A DNA stretch of 64,000 nt, from assembly GCF_037975245.1 (NCBI RefSeq), contig NC_092579.1:8152001-8216000 (forward strand). The letters are read 5' to 3'. This DNA comes from Apostichopus japonicus. Its lineage: Eukaryota; Echinodermata; Holothuroidea; Aspidochirotida; Stichopodidae. Below, in pieces: positions 1 through 10,604 of the stretch. The notes beneath the pieces are model-generated. The model had not been told where the DNA came from. It ran no database searches and worked only from the letters and a program-made list of their open reading frames with translations. The position numbers and the translations under genes were made by a program. Each line of letters starts with the position of its first letter. Position 1 is the stretch's first letter.

Positions 1-700
1 CAAGCCTCGTTTACGATGTAACCATGCTTCGTTGAATGGAGGTGTAGAATTAACGTGTAATATGTACGTATTCATACTTCAGAGTCAATGGGGTATTGAA
101 ACATGGTCACGCACTATTGAAACTGATTTTACTATAATTTGAGATTAACTCCAGACTCAAAAATTGCAGAGAATTTTGTTGAAATATTATAGATTTGAAA
201 TAAGTATTGAAATAAAAATAAGTACTAGATTTATAACTTGCCTAGGAGGTTACTGTGATACACGTTACAGTCATCGCCAAATTGAAAATTCTAGTTTAGA
301 ACACGGGCCGAGGAAGTGGGGGTGGGGGGGGGTAATCTATTTATTTGAACCCCAATATGGGTTGACTTACCAGTCAGTACACCCCAGGAAAAAAATCCAG
401 TTTAGTGACCGGAAATTGGTGACTAGTTTCGACTGGTACCAGTTAGTTTCTCCTGGGCAGATGGAATACGTTACTTGGAGTTACAAGCTATCAACCTAAC
501 CCAGCCCAACAATTTCTGCCTGTTTTTGTATTCTCGACTGTAGATGCCAATTAAGCTCTATATAGCCAACACCGAAGAACACACTCTTCCACGACCCTGC
601 ACGAATGCACGTTGCAGTCATTGCAAAATTTATAATTCTTCGTTGCTCAACAATACCACACCATCAAATGCAGATCAAAGTTTGTTTTATCATAAATCTG
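1..700. other. No supported gene; AT-rich flank
   Basis: I see no coding signal here. The longest open frames are low-complexity translations without splice context or recognisable domains. The stretch ends where a terminal inverted repeat of a candidate MITE begins. Confidence 0.5.
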
Positions 701-2358
701 CAGAGGCGTATCCAGGATTTTCTAACCCGGGGGGGGCGAATTACTATCTAAGCGGAGCGCCACCATCAGTTGGCCCGCAGCGTACAAGAAAATTTCTGGT
801 TTTGATACCACCCAGATCACCGGAAATGGCACTTCTCGGGCTTAAAAATGACCAACCAGTTGTACACTTTTTGCCTGAGAACCAAGTATTTCCCAATAGT
901 TTTTTTTTCCATCCATAACCTTTTTGAAGATTGTCACCAGTCACAAATCATGTTCGACCTCATTGCATGTCCTGTGGATCATTGCTTTTGTAGGTGATTC
1001 TACGTCGCGGCCCACAATATCCGTCAGGCCCACTTTTCAAGGTTCCAAGCCCATTATTTGTTCAGAATTTGGAAATTCACATTTCTCGTGAATAAACTCA
1101 CTTCAAAACATACCCATAATGTTGCACAAAATTTCATCTATGGACAACCAATATAGAAAAACCTCCCTCAACCCCTAACAGACCGGTCAAAATTGCACGA
1201 GTAGAGGGAACTGTGATGAAGAATGTTGGTCAGAATTTTTCTAAAATTCAGACACAGTTAATTTATTGGTGTAGAAATAGTAACCTCTTATAACGGCTAT
1301 TATAAAACTTGGTTGAAGGAAATGACCGTACGGACCGTACGGTACACGATGGCATGCGATATAATAACCGATGCTTGCTTATATGATAATGACACGTGTT
1401 GAGCGCGCGCGGAGCGCGCGAAAAATGTTGGTTATATTTTTTCGGGCAAGTCGGACAGTTTTCAGGCTGTTCATCCTGGAACGCCAATTTCATGCTCACT
1501 GATATGATGTGATATCTGCTGTTTGCTTCAAAATTCGAACAGGCGGGTAGCGAGGAATTTGCCAAGGGAGGAGCGAAGCCTGTAGGCAAATTATCTAAGC
1601 GTAGCGCCACCATAACTTGGCGCGAAGCGTACAAGAAAATTTTGGCCGAACATGCCTCCCATATCGCTGGAAATGGCACTACCCAGTACCATTTGTTGGC
1701 GCGAAGCGTACAAGTAAATTTTGGCCGAAAATGCCTCCCAGATCGCTGGAAACGACACTTCCGAGGCCTTGTAAGTTGCATCTAAGCACTTTCTATTTTG
1801 AAATTACTAGCGATATCATAAAAAATAATATGCTGAAGGTAGGGGGGGGGGGTCGGTCGCCTCCTTCCCGAAATGCGTCATGTTCCCCGACGACACGGTC
1901 GAGTTCGAGACCAGCCACAGTTGGTTTCATAGCACAATTCTACAATTGTTTAATGCGTATATACACACACGGGTTATGATAGACCATATATAGTATATAT
2001 TTAGATCATGAGTGAGAGAGGAAAATGGAAACGTCAAAAATAGAGTTGTCGGTGTAAGGGCTAGGGTGAGGCAAACGCCCCTTCCGAAATCCTTGATCCG
2101 TCACTGGCTACCCTGTGTATATAATAGGGACCAGCGCTGTAATGATGTCACTGTTCCTCTTTCTCTTCCCGGTGTCTTGGCGTTTTACTTCTACTCCCTC
2201 TTTTTTCTCCTTTTTCTTTTTTTCTTCTTTTTCTTTTCCCTTCCTTCCTCTCCTCCTCCTCTTTTTTCCCCTCTTTTTTCCTTTTCTCTTTTTTTTCTCT
2301 CCTCTTTTTCTTACCCGGGGGGCGCGCGCCCCCCACGCCCCCCCTGGATACGCGCCTG
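701..2358. mobile_element. Candidate TIR element or MITE cluster
   Basis: The left edge reads CAGAGGCGTATCCAGG and the right edge, read in reverse complement, CAGGCGCGTATCCAGG, so the two 16-base ends differ at two positions. The five bases ATCTG lie immediately outside both ends, a possible target duplication. Inside are two copies of the GCGCCACC..GGTTGGCGC hairpin core shared by other MITEs of the window (about 750-800 and 1598-1712), a GCGCGC palindrome near 1405, and a separate repeat end near 2090-2106. The segment may be several nested or abutting elements rather than one. It encodes no recognisable protein. Confidence 0.4.
2187..2320. repeat. Polypyrimidine tract
   Basis: About 130 bases are almost pure C and T on the plus strand, ending in a G/C-only palindrome at 2314-2345. 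Such mirror-like homopyrimidine DNA can form triplex structures. Open frames here (poly-Phe/Ser or poly-Lys/Glu) are artefacts of composition. Confidence 0.85.
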
Positions 2359-2562
2359 ATCTGACAACGGTCAATCGTCATACTTCTGTTAATTCTGTTA
2401 ATGTACAAATTTATAACAACCTGTAATCGTGAAAATGCAGCTAGGCTGTCCCCGGTATCCCGCTCCGCCATTTCAGTAACACTGTGTATGTTACAGGTAC
2501 CCAGACCTATAGTATTTACCATGGCATGCATACAGATACACGCACGATGGTGTTACACATTA

Positions 2563-2735
2563 CACTCTAAAAACTGAAGTGCTAATTTAGTAGCTCCAAC
2601 ACGGTGCTAGTCATCAATTAGCACTTTAAGAGCTAGTATCTCAACCTTCAAGTGTTAAATAACTTGCACCATACCAAAGTGCTATCGCCGCAGTTGTGAC
2701 GCACTGCACTTGTTAAGTGCTGAAAGTTTCGTATT
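2563..2735. repeat. Left TIR and subterminal AGTGCT array of element 1
   Basis: After the terminal CACTCTAAAAAC, the word AGTGCT or its reverse complement AGCACT recurs about every 20-40 bases (near 2577, 2619, 2680, 2717), together with near-matches such as GGTGCT and AGTGTT. Both orientations occur. Arrays of this kind in DNA transposons usually bind the element's own protein; that role is inferred here. Confidence 0.7.
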
Positions 2736-2742
2736 AACTTTT

Positions 2743-2790
2743 GATTGGCTGAAGGCGGTGACGTCAGTAACATGCAACAACGCTATTGGT
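2743..2790 (+). promoter_or_regulatory. CCAAT/CRE promoter-like region of element 1
   Basis: An inverted CCAAT box (GATTGGCT, 2743-2750), a perfect CRE palindrome TGACGTCA (2759-2766) and a second ATTGG (2784-2788) lie within 50 bases, just inside the left array. A splice-donor-like GACGTAAGT follows at 2851-2859, consistent with a short untranslated first exon. There is no clear TATA box. Confidence 0.45.
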
Positions 2791-3981
2791 TATAACCAAA
2801 TAGTTGCATATCGCATCGCTAGACGTGACAGCTGACGAACGTTCCACCGGCAGACGTAAGTTTCTGAATTGAAATCTGTGAATATTCTCCAGAGTAAGGA
2901 ATATTTGAAAGCTGATATGGCGACCTTTCATGAAATTTGAGTGATCATTCATGTTTTCAATAACCTAGCTTTGCTGATGACGTCGGGAATTTCCTTGAAA
3001 TAATACCTCTGTCGACGTCTTAGTGATGGTAGCCTACCACTTATTTCATAGGTCTATTCACGTATGTAAATGCCCAATGGGCTCTGATATAACATTAGGC
3101 TATGCCAAGTTTATGATTGGGCGTATATAGGCCTAGCCTACCTCCTTATTGTAACATTTATAAGGCCTAACTTTATGGCCGCAAATGGCGATTCGATTGA
3201 GGTGTACTACTGGTACTACAGTCTACTGCGTTTGCACAAGTGGCCATCACAGAGTCTTAACGTATAAGAGAGGCAGGCCCAATGCAATAAGTATTGGTAT
3301 TGGTTTATATGCCAATGCCTAAAGAATATGAGCCGATGGCCGCTAGACGACCACAAGAGAACGTTTTGGACGGCCTGTCACTCCATATTACGCTTTAAAT
3401 TTGTGGTAGCCTAGCCTAGGTCTAACATTATTGTGGTAACAGGCCTAACGTTGTGTTGTTAATGTTACTTTGCAGTGTAAGGTCTGTGTGTGATTGCCGA
3501 CTACAAAATGAAGTAGCCTACAAAGTACAAGTACAAACCATACTTCACAGTCATACATTATTCAGGTTTAAGGAAAAATTAAAGTAAATGTAAACATAAA
3601 ATAATGATCAGAGTAATTGTATACATCCTTTTCTTATTTGACCTTCATAGTGTTTCCCATATTTCATGCATCGCTTAATGTTGTGTACCCTAATGTTTGC
3701 CTTGTTTGCACCTATCAAGGAAGGCCTACTATAAGTATCTTTTTCTTTTGAAATGATGACTCCCAATGTAAATATGCTTCATTTAAGATGTTCTGTCATG
3801 AAAAGTGAAAGACTATAGGTAGGCTTAATTTTCCAATTAATTTGAAACTAATTTCGGTGAAACTTTAAACATGTTTTTTTTTATACTGTTTATAGACTCA
3901 AGCTTTTGCAGAAAAATGAAAGAAACCTGACATGTTTTGGGATTCATTGCATGTTTTCTTGTTCTATACTTTTACTTGTAG

Positions 3982-4138
3982 ATTTTGCAAGACTTTGAGC
4001 AGATGTATGGAGATCAGGTCGCCAATAACTTTTTGATGAAATGGGAGGGTACATTCCCGCTTCATTTGGAGCATGTACTCACCAACTCAGCTCTGCGGGA
4101 CCTTCAGTTTGAATTTGAAGAAACAGAAAAGTCTGAGG
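3982..4138 (+). CDS. SAMD3-like protein, internal exon (element 1)
   Basis: The exon is bounded by an acceptor (TTTTACTTGTAG) and a donor (G|GTATGT), and is open throughout. It encodes about 52 residues beginning ILQDFEQMYGDQVANNFLMK and continuing with a KWEGTF motif, then an acidic tail. The pattern (D-F, then a short helix, then F/L-x-KW-x-T-F) matches the central part of the uncharacterised SAMD3-like proteins abundant in fish and marine invertebrates. This is recognition from memory, not a search. The exon ends in phase 1, which does not join directly to the next exon I can see (phase 0), so at least one exon between them is missing from this annotation. Confidence 0.55.
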
Positions 4139-5425
4139 GTATGTTTCAAAAAAGTGCTAACATTTTGTAGTCATGTGACTCTCATTGTGCAAGTTCAGTC
4201 AAGTTTTCTGTAGTGAATATTTGGTATGTTAGCTCTTTAAAAGACTGCTATAGGTGAAATCATGTACAGAAAAGTGGCAATGCTATTAACAGTTTTTCTG
4301 GTACCCAACTTTCTTTAAACATACATGGAAGAAATGAATGAAAGTGGTTAAGCTAAAACTGAATTACATTCCAATCTAGATTTTGAAGAAGACTTAAGTT
4401 CTGACACCATAGAAGCTGGTGGGAGCTTATGTGATTGGTGGGCATCTACCTGTCTAACGATAGTTCATTAAGTGGTATTATCTCCTGCAGTCTTATGTGA
4501 ATTTTCAAGTACTGAAGCTAACTTGGCTAAACTGATCCATGGGAGGGGACCCATCACGAATGTATCCAAAAATTGAGGTCAAAGATCATTTAAGTGTTAA
4601 TTCAGGCTGCAGCGTGTGAATCAAAAATAGCCAGATCATTATCAGATTGCTCGCAAATTGTTGAAATCAGTGGATTAAAACTTGTATCCAGATTTCAGAT
4701 CAAAGGTTATAACTATTGGGTCTAAATTTGTAGCCAGTTCTTAGGCCCATTCACTAAAATTGATTAAGCTGGCAATCCTGTTCACTTTTGCTTTAATTCC
4801 AGCTGTGGAGTAAGGGTAAACTGAAGGAAATTTGTTTCTTGAGCTACGTACTGTTAAAGCGCTGTGGGTGGAGGGGTGTGTTATTATTCTAGAAACATTC
4901 TAGAACCAATGTTGTAAGTCTGGTGGTGTAGGTTGGACCTGTATAGCCACTTGCTTGGTTCATTCATCGATACAAGTTACTGTACCACTTGATGCCTTAG
5001 TTTCCTCCATCCACAGTGCATTCAATAAGCAAAAGTATTAATTTCCTGGCCTAACCAATTTCAATTATAGAAGAATCCCAGAAATCCTTCAGTCTTCCAC
5101 CATATTTATTTTAGTGACTTTGAAAAGACCTATGACTGTGAAATTGACATAGGCCTATGTAATTGGGTTCAGTGGACATAAAGTATATCAGAATAATGTT
5201 TTTTTTAATTTTTTTGGGCATGCAGTGCCTATGTGTAATTTGTATATTGCAATTTCTGGAGCAAGTAGTAGGAACAAACAATTACTAACTGACACGTCAC
5301 ACTATTTTGTTGACATATACATCTGTTTTGTTGAGATATGTAATCTGTTTTTATGTTTTTCATTATTAAGAAACTTTTCATTTTCTTCTTTAGAACATGC
5401 ATCCAGGTACGGTCTCTTTGCATAG

Positions 5426-5512
5426 GTTCACATATTGCCGTCTTTCAACACAAGGAAAAGTAGAAAATGCAGTCGAGATGACAATGTCCGCTACTTCATC
5501 GCCTGGCAACCA
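5426..5512 (+). CDS. SAMD3-like protein, internal exon (element 1)
   Basis: This small exon of 29 codons reads VHILPSFNTRKSRKC followed by SRDDNVRYFIAWQP. It runs from an acceptor-like CTTTGCATAG to a strong donor (CCA|GTAAGT), and joins the next exon in phase 0 to give a continuous reading through AWQP|IGTNVEEY. In the fish relatives the equivalent stretch is a short L-L-P motif followed by a basic linker and then the G-T-N/S-V motif, which is what is seen here. The 5' boundary is less certain than the 3' boundary. Confidence 0.5.
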
Positions 5513-6023
5513 GTAAGTTGTTTTGTGTGTTGAGTGGGAAAGATCTGCCAAAATTCATGCAGAGTTATCAATCTTTAACCATTTGAGCCTAGGGATATTG
5601 GTACTGACATTCTGTCCTCTAGGCCTCAGCCCCTTGGCTCAATCTGTGCTGGGCGGTCCAGGTAGGTGCTCTTATTAAATGTGTCTTTCCTTCAGGAGAT
5701 AAGAGTCAACCACATAAAACTATCTGATCCAGATGTGGGTTAATGTAGACTATTCTGTACCTGAGCCAGATAATCCTGTATTATATATCAAGTTATATTT
5801 GCATATTTTTGTAGCTGGTTAGTTATTAATATGGATTTTATATTTGGTTAAAATATGGCACAAGCCAGGCAGCAGTTCAGGCAAGATATATAATAGTACG
5901 GTTAGTGATGCAAGCAGGATGTGAAGTAATTGTCAGCTGGACTAGTTGAAGTTTTCAGAGGTTACTTGAGAAATCGGCACTATTTTGGAAATTAATGCAT
6001 GAATTAATTTTCTTTCTTCTTAG

Positions 6024-6356
6024 ATCGGAACAAATGTGGAAGAATATGCAAAGAAAAGCCAACTCAGCAGAAAACAGCCACACCTCTTGGCCATTGGAAG
6101 CAATGTGACTGACTTGCAGCAGTTTTTTGTAGTTCTGGATGGAGTTGCCCTACCTGTTTCCAGGCAAGCATGTGGAATTGTAGCAGCTACAGATATTCTA
6201 ATGAAAGTTCATTATGTTTTTATTGTAGCATATGCGGTGCAGCTCACAGATTTCTACACCTTTATCCAAACTGTGGTGTATGGCATACCTCCATCAGGTC
6301 AAAAGATAAGTAATCGTGTTAAGGAGATAAGGATTGCTTTGCAAAATGTGGAGTAG
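6024..6356 (+). CDS. SAMD3-like protein, C-terminal exon (element 1)
   Basis: After acceptor TTTCTTTCTTCTTAG the exon reads 110 codons to a TAG stop at 6354-6356. It begins IGTNVEEYAKKSQLSRKQPH and contains LLAIGSN, then QQFFVVLDGVALP, then a helix-rich end with KVHYVF and FIQTVVYGIPPSG. This is the characteristic C-terminal domain of the SAMD3-like uncharacterised family: a P-x-LL-x-G motif, a Q-x-F-h-h-h strand, ALP, then K-x-x-YV. A matching but frameshifted exon occurs in element 2 at 15865-16167. No catalytic residue set is evident. The reading frame is intact, so this copy could be functional. Family assignment is from memory of motif order and the molecular function is unknown. Confidence 0.65.
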   Translation: MGTNVEEYAKKSQLSRKQPHLLAIGSNVTDLQQFFVVLDGVALPVSRQACGIVAATDILMKVHYVFIVAYAVQLTDFYTFIQTVVYGIPPSGQKISNRVKEIRIALQNVE

Positions 6357-7624
6357 AGACTGTTCACAGTTTAGTTTAAAAGCATAAAGGAAAGTTTTTT
6401 GCAAGCATGTCTGAAAATTTATTTGTTTTAATAACAAGCATTAATCTCTTTCATGATTTCTCATAACGTTTCTTAAGTAAGTTGCAATGGCCATTTTGTA
6501 GTAGAAAAACATGCCGTATGTTTTATCTTTGGGATCAGTGTTTCAATTCTTGTAATCCTTTAGAGCTTAGTATGTAGCTATTATCTAAAGTGTAGTTGGA
6601 TTTTGACATTAACAGAATTATAAGGCCTACAACACAGGGTAAGCAAATACAAAACTGACCACTACAAAACTTAGACCCACATATATCTCTAAAATCATCT
6701 CCAGATGAACCTGGTTGTGATGGATAAATCAAGTTTTGATCAGTTATTCAGGTTGTACAGTTGATAATTTAAGTTGCTTATAAACATGGGAGGGATACTG
6801 CTTGCACCAGATCTCAGCCACAGCCACTCACATGAATTACTCATTAATAATTAATGACTCACAATATGTCAGGCACTTGCTCGCCCTTGGGAGCGTAGGT
6901 TTACCTAACTTAGTCTTGATTGGGTGTTGTCACTGTTACTTTTATCTTGTTTTAAAACATTCATTCAGACTGTTAGAGGATATTCAGTGTTTCAGTTTAT
7001 TTTTGACCCATTTGGGGATCAAGTTGGTGTTATTTTCATTTGACTTCATGAAAAGAGTGGAGTGAATAGGTTTGAAGATGTTGTTCAAAATAAGGGACCA
7101 TGGAAACTCAACCTCATTGGGTGGTAAAAACTGGTTTGTTTATTTATTTAATTTTTGTCCAATCTGAGATCTTATCCAGTTGGAATCTGGATTTTACTGG
7201 ATTTTTGGGGTGCATAGTCCCATCTACTGTCAATATCACTCAGTACTAATACAGTAAATTAATATCATGTTTTAACTTAGTAACATCCATGGCTAAATGT
7301 AAACATAAAGTTAGGCTAGAACACTATGCATGGATATACTCTAGCACTTCTGGTCAACAGCCTTAAATATTTATAGTAAACAAAGGGCTTAGCTGACATA
7401 CTTAAGCTAATCTGTCTACACTATATGGTTTAAGTCTAACTCATGATTTTTTTATTTCTCAAGTACAGGAAGCAATAAAAGAAAGAAAGAAAAGAAAAAA
7501 TGTGTTCCCTTTTATTTCAGTCAGGTGATGATGTGTTTTGACCTACCCTTTACATTCCATATTTTGCAAGTGATACAGATTCTGAGTCTACAGTAAGTGG
7601 TGCTCTGTACACCCTAATACTGAC

Positions 7625-7843
7625 CTAAGGACTTGCACTTACAGGTGCCTACTTTGCTCTTTCCAGTGCTGGTGGTAGCACTTAAAGTGCGGGACTGTTG
7701 CAGCACTTTTCAGGTGCTGGTATAGTTAGCACCATTGAGAGTGTTATTTATAGCACTTAGGGTGCTGTCCCTCTCAGGGCTCTTGGAAAGTGCTGTAAAA
7801 TAGCACTCTATGTGCTGTTTTCAGCACTTTGGTTTTTAGAGTG
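7625..7843. repeat. Right TIR and subterminal AGTGCT array of element 1
   Basis: This is the denser of the two arrays: CAGTGCTG, TAGCACTT, CAGCACTT, AGGTGCTG, TAGCACC, TAGCACTT, AAGTGCTG, TAGCACTC and CAGCACTT recur in mixed orientation over some 200 bases, closing with GGTTTTTAGAGTG|TA. The word matches the last six bases of the terminal inverted repeat. Confidence 0.7.
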
Positions 7844-7845
7844 TA

Positions 7846-10440
7846 CGTACATGTCTGTGTATACACACTACGAACAATGCTATGCGGCGTCAAATCTTGC
7901 CGCCGAGAAAAGTTAAGTACCCGCATGGGTACTACGATGTTTTGCAGTAGACACGCCCCTTTATGATAATTACACCGACCTCTACTGGGGGGGGGGGGGG
8001 AATGACGCGGTCAGGGCAATGGGAATGCCATGGGTCCATTACGTATACAATACTAACAAACAGCCAACCTTGTGATACATGTAGCCATAGCCTATGGCTA
8101 CACTAAGGTGGCGGCAATCTTCACTATAGTATGAGACAACAAGCATGCACTTTTCTCAATACAAAGAACCATACATAATATACTTACGCCATTCACAGAA
8201 GTAAACAAATTTTCAGTGCTCTTTGAGAACGATGTTTAGATGTTTTGAAAACGTGCTTAATTTGAATGTTTCATTCTTTAAATATAAAGATATCACAACA
8301 GTAATCAACTTGGTTTTATCTTTCATTCGTCTTCGAAAGACGGAACTTTATTTGTTTACTGATAATTACAAATAGCCTATGAATGAATATATATACCTTT
8401 CTTTCTTAATAAATATACAGTGTCTTCGATGCTAAGAAATTGTGTCTACATCGTAATCGGAAAGAAGTTTAAGATACTTGCATAAAAATATTCAAGTTCA
8501 ACATAGTTATACTTGTTTAGTTGTCTTATTTACATTTTTGTCAGATTTGAACTCTGTTAACCTTAATGTCCTTTAATCTCCACAGAAAACAATAGGGTTT
8601 TTCTTACTTTACAAGATAGATACGCATATCACGTATGAAGTTCATCCAAGTTTTGCTTTTTGAATTATGTCATCTGTAGTCCTAAAAGAACCTTTGACCT
8701 CAGCAGGAAACAATAGAGTTGTTGTATTCAACAAGACGGAACCACATACCCGAGTACGGAAGTAAATTGAAGCTTTGATTTCGGAATTAACCGGTTTACA
8801 AGGTTTACAGACTTTGACCTCTGTTGACCTCAAATGACATGTGCTATTACGTAAACAACGGTGACAAACTGTAGCGAAATGTGTGGGAGGCGGGGAAGAT
8901 AAGGACACATATATACTATGTTTGCCACCTTATCATTTAAAAGGGATAAAGCTTAAACCCAGATAAACCAACCACTGCATGCAGTTCTTATAGAAAATGC
9001 TATTAACCAACCGGATGCGACCACTTGCGGTATCCATACTTTTGCTAAGTAAAACAATATATTATTTCCACTCATAAAAAAAAAAGTCGTGTGAATGCTA
9101 GTATTGTTTCTCTAGCTATTCATGATTTCAAGATATTCACCTTTTAAAGTATGCTTTATCTCTGGAAAGCTCCTTTAAGGCTAAACTCATGGTGAGGTCA
9201 GCTCCTCAATGTTAATGTTATAATCAATTGTTTAATAAATTCTAATAACGTATAACAAAACCCTGTTCAGTTAACTTCATATAAACAATTGGACATCCTT
9301 GAATGAATCTATATTTGAATATTTGTGTAACACATTGTAAAGATGTCATTTGAGGTTATATATAAGTCTTCGTGTTCCTTTTCTCATTGAGTTTTGTGTT
9401 GCATCTGAGGAACTGACCTAATGTTCTGTGTGTATTAGACTATATAGTCCAGTCATTTTAATTGATGAAACCTCACCTGCTTAAAGGCTCATTTCTCAAA
9501 ACTTAAATAGTAGTTTAGAAACACAACCTGGACCTGATAACAGTGGGGGTTTTCAGCGGTCTTCAACAAATCGGAATCAATTTTGTGCCAAAAGGTCATC
9601 CTTGAACGGATTGCAGACTTTATCTGCCCCAAACATGTTGTTCATCAACACTAATTTCAGCTCAAGTATAATATTTCATTTCATCTCGGAAACACCGGGG
9701 GCTATACCTCATGCATACCTTATATACCTAAAATGAAATATGAACAAGTCAAAACTGAGACGAGTGTATAAAACGCCGATTTAAGCATGTCGAAAGAAAT
9801 GTATAGATATATCGAGGTCGATATTCCTATATCAAACAAGCTAATAATATATGAGCAGATCTAAAATAGTTTCAACATGATGTAGGTACCAGCAAATACA
9901 CCAGCATGTCGATTTGAATCTGTGGCTGAAAACTTCAAACGCACAATATGTTTCTCGGTATGTCGTGCTTACAGCTCCAGATATTTTGTACATTATATGG
10001 TTACTTGTTTATTAAAATCCGCATTAATACAATCATATATCGACCTCGATAAATTTATATTTCTTCAATGTCCTTATATCAGTTTTATTTTTATATGCTA
10101 ATATCCATGTGGACGTTGTCACCTCAATTGTTCTCTATATTTGAATCTTACGGCGCTCCATGGTCATATAAACCTGAATAAAATATGTTTACATGATTGC
10201 CATATGTTAAATGTTATTCGTTTGCTTCAGTCTACTTTACTTTTTCGACCACATACACTATAGGGCACCATTACAAACTAGCCGTGTCGTTGATGCTAAG
10301 CCTCTTAAATAAAGACTGATATCATGTGCAGGTCATGACGTCATATGATTACCCAGACGGAGTAGTAATCCTTCCTGTAAGCAAAACACTGAAAAGAAGC
10401 AGTGTTTACCAGAGTTTGGCTCTGTATACATGTCCTTTAT
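7846..10440. other. Intergenic, no supported gene
   Basis: The stretch is AT-rich with a G-run at about 7987-8000 and no coding exon I can support. The 88-residue minus-strand frame near 8642-8908 has no recognisable motif or splice context. It separates element 1 from the 3' end of the transporter gene. Confidence 0.5.
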
Positions 10441-10604
10441 TCAGACCGATGTTGCCTGACACGATTGGTCGATTGCAGCAGCTTCATTATTACGAAACGA
10501 CCTTAGAACTTCAACGCACAGCAATAAAATCGCTCCTATAAGGCACCAACCTGCATTGAGAACGAAGGCGTACGTGTATGATCCAGTGACGTCATAGATA
10601 GCGC
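10441..10604 (-). CDS. MCT-like transporter exon 6 (C-terminus, stop)
   Basis: It encodes GAIYDVTGSYTYAFVLNAGW, TM12 (LIGAILLLCVEVL) and a short cytoplasmic tail ending ATSV. GAIYD-x-T-x-SY is the standard SLC16 sequence entering TM12. The acceptor is TTTTTTTCACAG. The stop TGA (plus 10441-10443) overlaps an AATAAA signal (plus 10437-10442), so the 3' untranslated region could be only a few tens of bases. Confidence 0.85.

Larger units (their letters stand above)
2563..7843 (+). mobile_element. TA-flanked TIR element 1 carrying a SAMD3-like gene
   Basis: The left end starts TA|CACTCTAAAAACTGAAGTGCT. The right end, in reverse complement, starts TA|CACTCTAAAAACCAAAGTGCT. The 5281-bp unit is therefore bounded by inverted repeats of about 21 bases with two differences and flanked by TA on both sides. 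Both ends continue into arrays of AGTGCT/AGCACT words. The interior holds a CCAAT/CRE promoter-like region near the left end and at least three coding exons on the plus strand. No DDE transposase was recognised. The TA duplication would fit Tc1/mariner or animal CACTA-like elements, but the superfamily is unresolved. The alternative is a non-autonomous element that captured a gene; a second, diverged element with the same gene type at 13882-17533 argues against that. Confidence 0.7.

Noticed and set aside
703..2358. Single hAT element with 8-bp duplication
   Set aside because: The 8-mers outside the ends (TAAATCTG and ATCTGACA) do not match; only ATCTG is shared, so it is listed as a candidate only.
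2108..2531. Long Lys/Glu- or Phe/Ser-rich open frames
   Set aside because: They are translations of a homopurine/homopyrimidine tract.
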